Shown piece after piece: positions 34,409-46,175 of a stretch of 64,000 bases of DNA; the stretch's first letter is position 1, and each line of letters opens with the position of its first letter. Under the pieces are notes generated by a model. It was not told the DNA's origin. It made no database searches and worked only from the letters and a program-made list of their open reading frames with translations. The stretch covers positions 62,001 through 126,000 of the forward strand of contig NZ_CADFEN010000007.1 of NCBI RefSeq assembly GCF_902833145.1, in the 5' to 3' direction. Both the position numbers and the translations under genes were made by a program. This DNA comes from Burkholderia sp. BCC0506 (GTDB lineage Bacteria; Pseudomonadota; Gammaproteobacteria; Burkholderiales; Burkholderiaceae).

Positions 34409-35434
34409 TCACGCATGCAGCACATGCGCCGGAAATGCCGCCCCCGCACTCGTCGCACCCTGCGCCAGCGGCGCAACCTGCTTGCGCCGTTCGCGCGTCG
34501 GCGCGACGCCGAACGCATCGCGATAGCTCTTGCTGAAGTGGCAGGCCGACTGGAAGCCGCATGCCATCGTGATGTGCATGATCGACATGTCGGTCTGCAG
34601 CAGCAGCTCGCGTGCGCGGCGCAGCCGCAGCGTCAGGTAGTAGTGCGTCGGCGTCATGCCGAGATGTTCGCGGAACAGGCGCTGCAATTGCCGCTGCGAC
34701 ATGTTCGCGAGCCGCGCGAGCTCCTCGCGCGACAGCGGCTCTTCGATGTTGTTCTCCATCAGCGAGATCACTTCGAACAGCGACTTGTTCGCCGAGCCGA
34801 GGCGAGCAACGAGCGGCATGCGCTGTTGCGCGCTCGTGTCGCGCACGTGCTCGACGATGAACTGTTCGGCGATCTGCGTGACGCGCGCGGTGCCGACGCG
34901 CGCGGCGATCAGGTTCAGCATCATGTCGAGCGGCGCGACGCCGCCCGTGCACGTGATGCGGTCGCGGTCGATCACGAACAGTTCCTTCAGGAAGCGCGTG
35001 TCCGGAAACTCCTCCTTCAGCGCCGACATGTTCTCCCAGTGGATCGCGCATGCGTAGCCCGCGAGCAGCCCCGACTTCGCGAGTGCATAGGTGCCCGTGC
35101 ACAGGCTGCCGAGCGGGATGCCCGAGCGCGCGAAGCGGCGCAGCGTCGACAGATGGGCCGGCGTCGTCGCACGTTGCACGTCGACGCCGCCGCACACGAA
35201 CACGATGTCGGGTTGCCCCGCGCATTCGGCCGGGCCCGTGTCGACCGTGAGGCCGTTGCTCGCCGTGACCGGGCCGCCGTCCGGGCTGATCACCGACCAG
35301 CGGTAGAGCGGCTGGCCGCTCAGGTAGTTTGCCATCCGAAGCACCTCGATCGCATTGGTGAACGCGATCATCGTGAAGTTCGGTAACGGCATGAACGCGA
35401 AGTGGGACAGCGACGCTGTGCGGTCGGGCGACAT
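34409..35434 (-). CDS. gbdR: AraC-family activator of glycine betaine catabolism
   Basis: A 341-residue GlxA-type regulator: an N-terminal DJ-1/PfpI-like domain (FAFMPLPNFTMIAFTNAIEVLRMANYLSG; FVCGGVDVQ; GSLCTGTYALAKSGLL) and a C-terminal double helix-turn-helix (ELARLANMSQRQLQRLFREHLG; ITMACGFQSACHFSKSYRDAFG). It lies divergent from glyA and the gbc/dgc block, exactly where an activator of these genes is expected, so it is taken as GbdR, which senses glycine betaine and dimethylglycine. The frame is open far upstream, but the domain begins at the ATG at 35434. AAGGAACG lies before it. Confidence 0.85.
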   Translation of the reverse strand: MSPDRTASLSHFAFMPLPNFTMIAFTNAIEVLRMANYLSGQPLYRWSVISPDGGPVTASNGLTVDTGPAECAGQPDIVFVCGGVDVQRATTPAHLSTLRRFARSGIPLGSLCTGTYALAKSGLLAGYACAIHWENMSALKEEFPDTRFLKELFVIDRDRITCTGGVAPLDMMLNLIAARVGTARVTQIAEQFIVEHVRDTSAQQRMPLVARLGSANKSLFEVISLMENNIEEPLSREELARLANMSQRQLQRLFREHLGMTPTHYYLTLRLRRARELLLQTDMSIMHITMACGFQSACHFSKSYRDAFGVAPTRERRKQVAPLAQGATSAGAAFPAHVLHA

Positions 35435-35879
35435 GGGGAGCGTTCCTTGAATCTCTAATAGCTTTTGGCCCGGGGCACGGATCGGGCTGCGGTATTGTGT
35501 GAGCGAGTGCAACAAGCGTGCCATACGGCTAAACCCTAGCTCCATACGTTGTCTGGGCGTCGGGCCGTTGCTGCACTGCACCGTATCCGGGAGACGCCGC
35601 ACGCGAACGTGCGGCAAACGCACTGCCGGTGTGCGTGTCCATAGGTGAACAGCCGACACCGTTTCACGCGGCCCTCCCGAAAAGCACGACCGGTCACTTG
35701 TATAAAACGGACGCGCATGGCGGAAAAGGCAAAGAACGCGTCTAAATTCATCAATCCGCCGAAAATCCGAACGACAAGAATAGAGCCGTCGGCAGCCTTG
35801 CACTGGACGAGCGGGAAACCCAGGCACGGCGGGCCTTGAGCTTCGGTTGCAGCCCTTTATTCTTCGTCACGGACGCACT
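35435..35879. other. Divergent gbdR-glyA control region
   Basis: 445 bases with no credible gene. It must contain promoters for gbdR (leftward) and glyA (rightward), and by analogy binding sites for GbdR. I could not place a GbdR site or a -10/-35 pair with confidence. The part from about 35690 to 35770 is locally AT-rich. Confidence 0.5.
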
Positions 35880-37154
<1,275 letters not shown>

Positions 37155-37194
37155 TCGGCCCCCCACAAGAACAGTCACACGAGCGAGAGCAGAT

Positions 37195-38166
<972 letters not shown>

Positions 38167-38304
38167 GCACCCGCCGGGCCGAACCGCTCCCTTCGTTTCA
38201 ACATAAAAAAATCGGGACGTGCCAGCGCTTGCCGCGCGGGCACGCGGACGATGTCGCGCCTGCGCACTGAGCCGCGCGGCCAATTTCCTCACGGAGTCAC
38301 CACG

Positions 38305-38838
38305 ATGCAACCGCAACTGCCGATCAACGTCGATCCCGATACCGGCGTCTGGACCACCGACGCGCTGCCGATGCTGTACGTGCCGCGCCACTTCTTCACG
38401 AACAATCACGTCGCCGTCGAGGAAGCGCTCGGCGTCGAAGCGTACGCCGAGATCCTCTACAAGGCCGGCTACAAGTCTGCCTACCACTGGTGCGACAAGG
38501 AAGCGAAGCAGCACGGCATCGCCGGCATGGCCGTGTTCGAGCACTACCTGAAGCGCCTGTCGCAACGCGGCTGGGGCCTGTTCTCGATCATCGAGGCCGA
38601 TCCGGCGAGCGCACGCGCGAAGATCGAGCTGCGCCACTCGTCGTTCGTGCTCCAGCAGCCGGGCAAGGAAGGCAAGCTCTGCTACATGTTCGCCGGCTGG
38701 TTCGCCGGCGCGATGGACTGGGTCAACGACACGACGCCGGAAGGCAAGGGCGCGCCGCGCGCGTACTCGAAGGAAGTGCAGTGCGCGGCCGAGCATCACG
38801 ACCACTGCGTCTTCGAAGTGTCGCCGATCGCGCACTGA
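38305..38838 (+). CDS. DUF5943-type protein of the betaine cluster
   Basis: A 177-residue cytoplasmic protein. It has the look of a 4-vinyl-reductase (V4R)-like small-molecule domain: EALGVEAYAEILYKAGYKSAYHWCD, GWGLFSIIEADPASARAKIELRHSS, and a C-terminal CAAEHHDHCVFEVSP with two cysteines and three histidines able to bind metal. It corresponds to PA5397 next to dgcAB in Pseudomonas. ACGGAG before the ATG supports the start. Likely co-transcribed with the dipeptidase and dgcA genes; the function is unknown. Confidence 0.8.
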   Translation: MQPQLPINVDPDTGVWTTDALPMLYVPRHFFTNNHVAVEEALGVEAYAEILYKAGYKSAYHWCDKEAKQHGIAGMAVFEHYLKRLSQRGWGLFSIIEADPASARAKIELRHSSFVLQQPGKEGKLCYMFAGWFAGAMDWVNDTTPEGKGAPRAYSKEVQCAAEHHDHCVFEVSPIAH

Positions 38839-38906
38839 TGCATTGATTCACCGAAGCAGAACAACACCCGCAACACGAGACATTCGAACGCCAGAGGTCG
38901 CCAGCG

Positions 38907-40970
38907 ATGCGTTATCCCCACCTGTTCAAACCCATGCAGCTGAACCAGCTGACGCTGCGCAACCGGATCGTCAGCACCGCGCATGCGGAGGTGTATGCCG
39001 AGCCGGGCGGCCTGCCGGGCGACCGCTACATCCGCTACTACGAAGAAAAGGCGAAGGGGGGCGTCGGCCTGGCCATCTGCGGCGGCTCGAGCCCGGTGTC
39101 GATCGACAGCCCGCAAGGCTGGTGGAAATCGGTGAACCTGTCGACCGACAAGATCATCGATCCGCTCACGCGTCTGGCCGACACGATGCACAAGCACGGC
39201 GCGAAGATCATGATCCAGGCGACGCACATGGGCCGCCGCTCGTCGTTCCACGGCGAGCACTGGCCGCACCTGATGTCGCCGTCGGGCGTGCGCGAACCCG
39301 TGCACCGCGGCAACGCGAAGATCATCGAGATCGAGGAAATCCGCCGCATCATCGGCGATTTCGCGGCGGCTGCGAAGCGCGTGAAGGCGGCCGGCATGGA
39401 CGGCATCGAAATCTCCGCCGCGCACCAGCACCTGATCGACCAGTTCTGGAGCAAGCGTTCGAACCATCGCACCGACGAATGGGGCGGCAGCCTCGAAAAC
39501 CGCCTGCGCTTCGGCATCGAAGTGCTGACGGCCGTGCGCGAGGCGGTCGGCAAGGATTTCTGCGTCGGCCTGCGCATGTGCGGCGACGAATTCCACGAGG
39601 ACGGCCTCGATCACGAAGCGCTGAAGGAGATCGCGCAGGCGATGTCGGAGACGGGCCTGATCGACTACCTGAGCGTGGTCGGCTCGGGCGGCGACACGCA
39701 CAACACGATCGCCAACTGCATGCCGCCGATGGCGCTGCCGCCGGAGCCGTTCGTGCACCTCGCGGCCGGCATCAAGTCGGTCGTGAAGATTCCGGTGATG
39801 CACGCGCAGAGCATCCGCGATGCGGGCCAGGCCGAGCGCCTGCTCGCGAACGGCATGATCGACCTGGTCGGCATGACGCGCGCGCAGATCGCCGATCCGC
39901 ACATGGTGATCAAGATCCGCGACGGCCGCGAGGACGAAATCAAGCAGTGCGTCGGCGCGAACTATTGCATCGACCGCCAGTACAACGGCCTCGACGTGCT
40001 GTGCATCCAGAACGCGGCGACATCGCGCGAAGCGACGATGCCGCACATCATCGAGAAGTCGCGCGGCCCGAAGCGCAAGGTCGTGGTGGTGGGCGCCGGC
40101 CCCGCGGGCCTCGAGGCGGCGCGCGTCGCGAAGCTGCGCGGCCACGACGTCGTGCTGTTCGAGAAGAACGCGGAAGTGGGCGGCCAGGTGATGATCGCCG
40201 CGAAGGCGCCGCAGCGCGAACAGATGTCGGGGATCATCCGCTGGTTCGACATGGAAACGAAGCGCCTGGGCGTCGACCGGCGTCTCGGCGTGGCCGCCGA
40301 CGAGAAGATGATCATGGCCGAGAAGCCGGACATCGTCGTGCTCGCGACGGGCGGCTCGAGCTTCACGTGGCAGGTGCCGGCGTGGGGCGTGGCCGAAGGC
40401 CTCGCCGTCAGCTCGTGGGACATCCTGACCGGCAAGGTCGAGCCGAAGCAGAACGTGCTCCTGTTCGACGGCGTGAGCACGCATGCGGGCGCGGGCGTGG
40501 CCGACTTCATGGCGAGCCGCGGCTCGAAGGTCGAGGTGGTGACGCCCGACGTGAAGGTGGCCGACGACTGCGGCGGTACGACGTTCCCGATCTTCTACCG
40601 GCGCCTGTACGCGTTCGGCGTGATTCCGACGCCGAACACGATGCTCGACCGCGTCTATGAAGAGAACGGCAAGATGATCGCCGTGCTGCGCAACGAGTAC
40701 ACGGAAGAACTGGAAGAGCGCGCGGTCGACCAGGTGGTGATCGAGAACGGTTCGTCGCCGAACGACGAGCTGTACTGGAAGCTCAAGCCGGAATCGGTGA
40801 ACCGCGGCCAGATCGATCCGCACACGCTGTTCGCGGCCGAGCCGCAGCCGTGCCTGTCGGAAGAGCTCGGCAACGGCCGCTTCCTGCTGTTCCGTGTCGG
40901 CGACTGCATCTCGATGCACAACGTCCACGGGGCGATCTACGACTCGCTGCGTCTCGTCAAGGATTTCTAA
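38907..40970 (+). CDS. dgcA: Dimethylglycine demethylase subunit DgcA
   Basis: A 687-residue flavin enzyme of the trimethylamine dehydrogenase / 2,4-dienoyl-CoA reductase type that converts dimethylglycine to sarcosine. Residues 1-~340 are an FMN TIM barrel (IMIQATHMGRRSS; GIEISAAHQHLIDQFWSKRSNHRTDEWGGSLENR). The rest is a dinucleotide-binding half (KVVVVGAGPAGLEAARVA). The iron-sulfur loop has Cys348, Cys354 and Cys366, but alanine at 351 where related enzymes have cysteine. The gene is followed after three bases by dgcB. Electrons probably pass through DgcB and the ETF pair. Confidence 0.93.
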   Translation: MRYPHLFKPMQLNQLTLRNRIVSTAHAEVYAEPGGLPGDRYIRYYEEKAKGGVGLAICGGSSPVSIDSPQGWWKSVNLSTDKIIDPLTRLADTMHKHGAKIMIQATHMGRRSSFHGEHWPHLMSPSGVREPVHRGNAKIIEIEEIRRIIGDFAAAAKRVKAAGMDGIEISAAHQHLIDQFWSKRSNHRTDEWGGSLENRLRFGIEVLTAVREAVGKDFCVGLRMCGDEFHEDGLDHEALKEIAQAMSETGLIDYLSVVGSGGDTHNTIANCMPPMALPPEPFVHLAAGIKSVVKIPVMHAQSIRDAGQAERLLANGMIDLVGMTRAQIADPHMVIKIRDGREDEIKQCVGANYCIDRQYNGLDVLCIQNAATSREATMPHIIEKSRGPKRKVVVVGAGPAGLEAARVAKLRGHDVVLFEKNAEVGGQVMIAAKAPQREQMSGIIRWFDMETKRLGVDRRLGVAADEKMIMAEKPDIVVLATGGSSFTWQVPAWGVAEGLAVSSWDILTGKVEPKQNVLLFDGVSTHAGAGVADFMASRGSKVEVVTPDVKVADDCGGTTFPIFYRRLYAFGVIPTPNTMLDRVYEENGKMIAVLRNEYTEELEERAVDQVVIENGSSPNDELYWKLKPESVNRGQIDPHTLFAAEPQPCLSEELGNGRFLLFRVGDCISMHNVHGAIYDSLRLVKDF

Positions 40971-40973
40971 AAA

Positions 40974-42899
40974 ATGAATCCGGCTTTCCTCATTACCGCA
41001 CTGCTGTGGCTGTCGGTGGCGGGGCTCGCGTTCGCGGTCGCGAAGCGCTCGTCCTACTGGCGCCTGGGCCGCGCCACGGCGCCCGGCTCGTTCGGCGTCG
41101 CGAACCTGTTCGCGATTCCGAAGCGTTACTTCGTCGACCTGCACCATGTGGTCGCCCGCGATCCGTACATCGCGAAGACCCACGTCGCGACCGCCGGCGG
41201 CGCGATCGGCGCGCTTGCGCTGGTGTTCGTCAACTACGGGCTCGCGATCTATTCGCCGTGGCTCGACAAGCTGATCTTCCTCGCGGCGCTCGCGATGCTG
41301 GTCGGCGTGGTGTTCGTATGGCGCCGCCGCGCGGCGAAGAACGTGCCGGCGCGTCTGTCGCGCGGCCCGTGGAATACGCTGCCGTGGCTGCTCGGTTCGT
41401 TCGCGCTCGGCCTCGTGCTGTTCATGCTGGTGCCGACCGGTGCGATGTCGGGTGCGTTCGCGGTGCTCTGCGCGCTGCTGATCGGCATCGGCGCGTTCAC
41501 GATGACGGTCGGCGCCGCGAAGGGCGGCCCGATGAAGCATGCGATCGCGGGCCTGCTGCACCTCGCGTTCCACCCGCGCCAGGAGCGTTTCGCGGCGACG
41601 CGCGAATCGTTCACCGGCAACGGCACGGCCACGCCGCCCACTGCGCTGAAGCTGCCGGACATCGAGCATCAGGAATACGGCGTCGCGAAGCCGGTCGAAT
41701 TCCGCTGGAACCAGCTGCTGAGCTTCGACGCGTGCGTTCAGTGCGGCAAGTGCGAAGCCGCGTGCCCCGCGTTCGCGTCGGGCCAGCCGCTGAACCCGAA
41801 GAAGCTGATCCAGGATCTCGTCGTCGGGATGGCCGGCGGCACCGATGCGGCGTATGCGGGCAGCCCGACGCCGGGCCTCGCGGTCGGCCAGCATCGCGGC
41901 GAGCCCAACGGCCCGATCGTGTCGGGCCTGATCGAGGAACAGACGCTGTGGTCGTGCACGACCTGCCGTGCATGCGTGCAGGAATGCCCGATGCTGATCG
42001 AGCACGTCGACGCGATCGTCGACATGCGCCGCAACCGCACGCTCGCGCACGGCACGGTGCCGGGCAAGGGGCCGGAAGTGCTCGCGAACCTGCGCGAGAC
42101 GGGCACGATGGGCGGCTACGACACGGCCGCGCGCTACGACTGGTCGGTGGACCTGAGCGCACCGGTCGCGCAGCCGGGCAAGCCGGTCGACGTGCTGTTC
42201 GTCGCGGGCGAAGGCGCGTTCGACATGCGCTACCAGCGCACGCTGCGCGCGTTCGTGAAGGTGCTGAACAAGGCGGGCGTCGACTACGCGGTGCTCGGCC
42301 CGAGCGAGACCGACACGGGTGACGTCGCCCGCCGCCTCGGCGACGAAGCGACGTTCCAGCAGCTGGCGAAGCGCCTGATCGGCACGCTCGGCACGCTGTC
42401 ATACCGGCAGATCGTGACGGCCGACCCGCACGTGATGCACAGCCTGCGCAACGAATACCGGGCGCTCGGGCTGCGCGTGACGGTCAAGCATCACACGACC
42501 TATCTGGCCGAACTGGCCGACAGCGGCAAGATCGCGCCGAAGGCCGTCGAGGCGCTGCAGGAGAAGCGCACCACCTATCACGATCCGTGCTACCTCGGCC
42601 GCTACAACGGCGAGACCGAAGCGCCGCGCAAGCTGTTGAAGACGATCGGCATCCAGGTCGTCGAGATGGAGCGCAACGGCATGCGCGGCCGCTGCTGCGG
42701 CGGTGGCGGCGGCGCGCCGCTGACCGACATCCCCGGCAAGCAGCGCATCCCGGACATCCGTATCGCCGACGCGCGCACGATCGGCGCGGACGTGGTCGCG
42801 GTCGCGTGCCCGAACTGCACGGCCATGCTCGAAGGCGTCGTGGGCCCGCGCCCCGACGTGCTCGACGTCGCCGAACTCGTTGCCGCCTCGCTGGAGTGA
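40974..42899 (+). CDS. dgcB: Dimethylglycine demethylase subunit DgcB
   Basis: A 641-residue membrane iron-sulfur protein. Several hydrophobic segments fill the first ~190 residues. Two 4Fe-4S sites follow: CVQCGKCEAACP from Cys254 and CTTCRACVQECP from Cys328. The C-terminal half has two CCG-type cysteine motifs (YHDPCYLGRYN; RGRCCGGGGGAPLTD) and ends CPNCTAMLEG. This is the heterodisulfide-reductase-like layout of DgcB, which hands electrons from DgcA or ETF to the quinone pool. It starts three bases after dgcA and leads into the ETF genes with a four-base gap. Confidence 0.92.
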   Translation: MNPAFLITALLWLSVAGLAFAVAKRSSYWRLGRATAPGSFGVANLFAIPKRYFVDLHHVVARDPYIAKTHVATAGGAIGALALVFVNYGLAIYSPWLDKLIFLAALAMLVGVVFVWRRRAAKNVPARLSRGPWNTLPWLLGSFALGLVLFMLVPTGAMSGAFAVLCALLIGIGAFTMTVGAAKGGPMKHAIAGLLHLAFHPRQERFAATRESFTGNGTATPPTALKLPDIEHQEYGVAKPVEFRWNQLLSFDACVQCGKCEAACPAFASGQPLNPKKLIQDLVVGMAGGTDAAYAGSPTPGLAVGQHRGEPNGPIVSGLIEEQTLWSCTTCRACVQECPMLIEHVDAIVDMRRNRTLAHGTVPGKGPEVLANLRETGTMGGYDTAARYDWSVDLSAPVAQPGKPVDVLFVAGEGAFDMRYQRTLRAFVKVLNKAGVDYAVLGPSETDTGDVARRLGDEATFQQLAKRLIGTLGTLSYRQIVTADPHVMHSLRNEYRALGLRVTVKHHTTYLAELADSGKIAPKAVEALQEKRTTYHDPCYLGRYNGETEAPRKLLKTIGIQVVEMERNGMRGRCCGGGGGAPLTDIPGKQRIPDIRIADARTIGADVVAVACPNCTAMLEGVVGPRPDVLDVAELVAASLE

Positions 42900-42903
42900 A
42901 TCG

Positions 42904-44073
42904 ATGAATACGATCAAACGAATCGATCCGCGCCGGCCGTTCATCATCACGGCCGCCGGCCTGAAGCGCATCACGCTCGGCGAGGAAGGCAGCGCCGATG
43001 CGAGCGCCGCGCAGTGGTCCGCGCACGGCCATGGCGCCGCGGCCGCGAAGCCGCGCCGCGCACTGCAGGACCCGAAGCGCGTGATGCTGGTGGTCGCGCA
43101 CGGCGAACGCGGTGCGCTCGACGACCATTCGCGGCAGGCAATCGCCGCCGCGGCCCTGCTCGCCGATGCGCAAACCGAGGTCGCGCTGCTCGCGTTCGGC
43201 GAACTGAAGGACGACGTGGCGGAACTCGGCGTCGACAAGCTGCTCGAGCTGACCGGCTTCGATCGCCGTGCGTTCGATCCCGAAAGCGAACTGCAAGCAT
43301 TGCAGGCCTGCGTGGCCGCGCTCGCCCCGAAACACGTGTTCGTGCCGGACAACGCGACGGGCGACGGCGATCTCGGCCGGCGTTACGCGGCGGCGGCCGG
43401 CGCGAGCGTCGCGACCCACGTCGTCGAGATCGACGCGAAGCATGTCGGCGCGTATGCGCAGGCCGGCCGCGCGTTTGCGACCCGTGCGCTGCCCGACGTG
43501 ATCCTGCTCGCGCAGAACGCCGTCGACGCGAAGCTGCCGTTCGTCGGCGCGGGCGAGCGCGTGGCCGCCGATTTCATCCGCCCGGCGCATGACGCCGCGC
43601 AGCCGTACCGCGATCTCGGCCTCGACGAAATCGACGCGGCCCAGGTCGCGCTCGAGGAAGCCGATTTCATCGTGTCGGCCGGCAACGGCGTGTCGGACAT
43701 CGGCGCGTTCGAGCGGCTGGCCGGCGTGTTCGGCGCGGCGATCGGCGCGAGCCGCGTCGCGGTCGACAACGGTCACTTCACGCGCGACAAGCAGGTCGGC
43801 GCGACCGGCAAGACGGTCGAGGCGAGCGTGTACATCGCGTTCGGCATCTCGGGCGCGGTGCAGCACCTGCAGGGGATCAAGGACTGCCGCCACGTGATCG
43901 CGGTGAACCTCGACGGCAGCGCGCCGATCGCGAAGCGCGCGAACCTGACGGTGGTCGGCGACGCGCAGGCGACGATCGCCGCGCTGATCGAGCAGGTCCA
44001 GGCCGCGCGGGCCGCGCGCGGCGAATCGCCGGCCGCGGTCGGCACCCGTGAACCCGAAGGAGTCGCCGCATGA
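42904..44073 (+). CDS. etfA: Electron transfer flavoprotein, alpha subunit (betaine cluster)
   Basis: A 389-residue ETF alpha homologue. The C-terminal FAD domain is recognisable: LPFVGAGERVAADF, ADFIVSAGNGVSDIGAFERLAGVFGAAIGASRVAVDNGHF, and the motif YIAFGISGAVQHLQGIKDCRHVIAVNLD. The N-terminal ~90 residues are longer and more variable than in housekeeping EtfA. GGAG before the ATG at 42904 supports the start. Its TGA overlaps the next gene's ATG. It corresponds to the dedicated ETF of dimethylglycine demethylation in Pseudomonas. Confidence 0.9.
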   Translation: MNTIKRIDPRRPFIITAAGLKRITLGEEGSADASAAQWSAHGHGAAAAKPRRALQDPKRVMLVVAHGERGALDDHSRQAIAAAALLADAQTEVALLAFGELKDDVAELGVDKLLELTGFDRRAFDPESELQALQACVAALAPKHVFVPDNATGDGDLGRRYAAAAGASVATHVVEIDAKHVGAYAQAGRAFATRALPDVILLAQNAVDAKLPFVGAGERVAADFIRPAHDAAQPYRDLGLDEIDAAQVALEEADFIVSAGNGVSDIGAFERLAGVFGAAIGASRVAVDNGHFTRDKQVGATGKTVEASVYIAFGISGAVQHLQGIKDCRHVIAVNLDGSAPIAKRANLTVVGDAQATIAALIEQVQAARAARGESPAAVGTREPEGVAA

Positions 44074-44855
44074 ACGCCCCTCGCCCCTTGCAACGCATCG
44101 CGGTGCTCGTGTCCGTCGGCCGCCATCCGGTCAGCGGCGTCGCGCGTTACAGCCGCAACGATGCGGCCGCGCTCGAAACTGGCCGCCAGCTCGCGGAGCG
44201 GCATCGCGCGACGCTCGACGTGATCCATGCCGGCGACCCCGCGAATGCGGCGCTCGCCGAGTATCTGGCGCTCGGCGCGCGGGAGGTCGAAGTACTGGCC
44301 TGCCGCGACGGCGACGACGCCGTGCACGCGCTCGCCGCGCGCATCGAGGGCTACGACCTCGTGCTGACCGGCACGCGCGCCGAGGGCGCGTACGACACCG
44401 GGATGCTGCCGTACCGCATCGCGGCCGCGCTCGGCTATCCGCTCGTCGGTTCGGCCGTCGACGTGACGGTCGACGGCGGCCGCGTGGCGGTTCGGCAATT
44501 TTTGCCGAAAGGGCTGCGGCGGCGTGTCGACGCGGCGCTGCCGGCCGTCGTCGCCGTCCACCCGCTCGCCGGTGTCGAGCCGCGCTATGCGTATGCGCGG
44601 CAGCGTGCCGGCGCGATCCGGCCGGCGCTCGCGGCGAGCGGCGCGGACGCCGACGCCGCCGCGTGGACGGTCGGCCCGGTCGAGCGCAAGCCCGTCAAGC
44701 TGGTCGCCGCCGAGAAGCGCTCCGGGCATGCCCGGATGCTGTCCGCGACGACGACCGAAAGCCGCGGCGGCAACGTCGTAAATGAAGGGAGTTCGGTCGA
44801 AAAAGCACAAGTGATCCTCGCGTATTTGCGCGAGCATCAGCTCATCGACTACTGA
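44070..44855 (+). CDS. etfB: Electron transfer flavoprotein, beta subunit (betaine cluster)
   Basis: A 261-residue ETF beta homologue. RIAVLVSVGRHPVSGVARYSRNDAAALETGRQLAE matches the family N-terminus, and YDLVLTGTRAEGAYDTGMLPYRIAAALGYPLVGSAVDV corresponds to the AMP-binding core. VAAEKRSG near the end is followed by an extra tail (SVEKAQVILAYLREHQLIDY). The start overlaps the etfA stop in an ATGA, so the two are made together. The order alpha then beta is the reverse of most housekeeping etfBA pairs. Confidence 0.88.
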   Translation: MNAPRPLQRIAVLVSVGRHPVSGVARYSRNDAAALETGRQLAERHRATLDVIHAGDPANAALAEYLALGAREVEVLACRDGDDAVHALAARIEGYDLVLTGTRAEGAYDTGMLPYRIAAALGYPLVGSAVDVTVDGGRVAVRQFLPKGLRRRVDAALPAVVAVHPLAGVEPRYAYARQRAGAIRPALAASGADADAAAWTVGPVERKPVKLVAAEKRSGHARMLSATTTESRGGNVVNEGSSVEKAQVILAYLREHQLIDY

Positions 44856-44907
44856 TTTTGATGCCTGTCGGCAAGAACCCAGGGATGCAAGGAATCCGGA
44901 GCAAACG

Positions 44908-46149
44908 ATGAAAGTATCGGCAGACATTCGTGCATTGATCGAGCGGCGCAAGGAAGGGCACAGCCTCGAAGCGCCGTTCTACACGAGCGAGGACATCTTC
45001 GCGCTCGACATGGAGGCGATTTTCCGCCAGCACTGGATCCAGGTGGCGATCGAACCGGACATTCCCGAGCCGGGCGATTACGTGACCGTGCAGTTGGGCA
45101 ACGATTCGATCCTGATCGTGCGCGACGACGACATGGCGATCCGCGCGTTCCACAACGTGTGCCGTCACCGCGGCGCGCGCCTGTGCAACGAGGACAAGGG
45201 CTCGGTCGGCAACATCGTGTGCCCGTACCACAGCTGGACCTACAACCTGACGGGCCAGCTGATGTTCGCCGAGCACATGGGCGAGAAGTTCGACCGCTGC
45301 AAGCACAGCCTGAAATCGGTGCACGTCGAGAACCTCGCCGGCCTGATCTTCATCTGCCTCGCCGACGAGCCGCCGGTCGATTTCGCGCAGATGCGCGCAG
45401 AGATGGAGCCGTACCTGCTGCCGCACGATCTGCCGAACACGAAGATCGCCGCGCAGATCGACATCATCGAGGAAGGCAACTGGAAGCTCACGATGGAGAA
45501 CAACCGCGAGTGCTATCACTGCGTCGCGAACCATCCGGAGCTGACGATCTCGCTGTATGAATACGGCTTCGGCTACCAGCGCTCCGACGCGAACGCCGAA
45601 GGCATGGACGCGTTCGCCGAAACCTGCGTGCGGCGCGGCAAGGAGTGGGCCGAGATGGGCCTGCCGTCCGCCGAAATCGAGAAGCTGCTCGACGTGACGG
45701 GTTTCCGCACGCAACGCCTGCCGCTCGACCGCCACGGCGAATCGCAGACGCTCGACGCGAAGGTCGCGTCGAAGAAGCTGCTCGGCGGCTTCGACAAGGC
45801 CGACCTCGGCGGGCTGTCGTTCTGGACCCAGCCGAACTCGTGGCACCACTTCATGAGCGATCACATCGTGACGTTCTCGGTGATTCCGCTGTCGGCCGGC
45901 AAGACGCTCGTGCGCACCAAGTGGCTCGTGCACAAGGACGCGAAGGAGGGCATCGACTACGACGTGAAGAACCTGACGGCCGTGTGGAACGCGACCAACG
46001 ACCAGGATCGCGCGCTCGTCGAATTCTCGCAGCGCGGCGCGACCAGCAGCGCGTACGAGCCGGGCCCGTATTCGCCGTACACGGAAGGGCTCGTCGAAAA
46101 ATTCTCGGCCTGGTACATCGGCCGGCTCGCCGAACAAACCGGCGCGTAG
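44908..46149 (+). CDS. gbcA: Glycine betaine monooxygenase, oxygenase subunit
   Basis: A 413-residue Rieske non-heme iron oxygenase that removes one methyl group from glycine betaine, giving dimethylglycine and formaldehyde. The Rieske ligands are Cys85 and His87 (CRHRGARLC) and Cys105 and His108 (CPYHSWTY). The mononuclear iron site lies in NWKLTMENNRECYHCVANHPEL. The start at 44908 has CGGAG upstream. It lies 52 bases after etfB and 26 before gbcB, its reductase partner. Length and motifs are those of GbcA. Confidence 0.95.
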   Translation: MKVSADIRALIERRKEGHSLEAPFYTSEDIFALDMEAIFRQHWIQVAIEPDIPEPGDYVTVQLGNDSILIVRDDDMAIRAFHNVCRHRGARLCNEDKGSVGNIVCPYHSWTYNLTGQLMFAEHMGEKFDRCKHSLKSVHVENLAGLIFICLADEPPVDFAQMRAEMEPYLLPHDLPNTKIAAQIDIIEEGNWKLTMENNRECYHCVANHPELTISLYEYGFGYQRSDANAEGMDAFAETCVRRGKEWAEMGLPSAEIEKLLDVTGFRTQRLPLDRHGESQTLDAKVASKKLLGGFDKADLGGLSFWTQPNSWHHFMSDHIVTFSVIPLSAGKTLVRTKWLVHKDAKEGIDYDVKNLTAVWNATNDQDRALVEFSQRGATSSAYEPGPYSPYTEGLVEKFSAWYIGRLAEQTGA

Positions 46150-46175
46150 TCAGCAGACAGCAAGCGGAGTTACAC

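Noticed and set aside
34409-35827. A longer 472-codon reading of gbdR
   Set aside because: The DJ-1-like domain begins at the ATG at 35434. The upstream part shows no similarity to the family and would remove most of the divergent promoter region.
35435-35879. GbdR binding sites and sigma-70 promoters in the gbdR-glyA gap
   Set aside because: The position makes them very likely, but I could not match a consensus well enough to give coordinates.
38796-42050. A 1,084-codon open frame on the minus strand opposite the DUF5943, dgcA and dgcB genes
   Set aside because: It mirrors the G/C-rich third positions of well-recognised genes on the plus strand, and its product is dominated by Arg, Ala, His and Asp with no domain. 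Such antisense frames occur all along the window.
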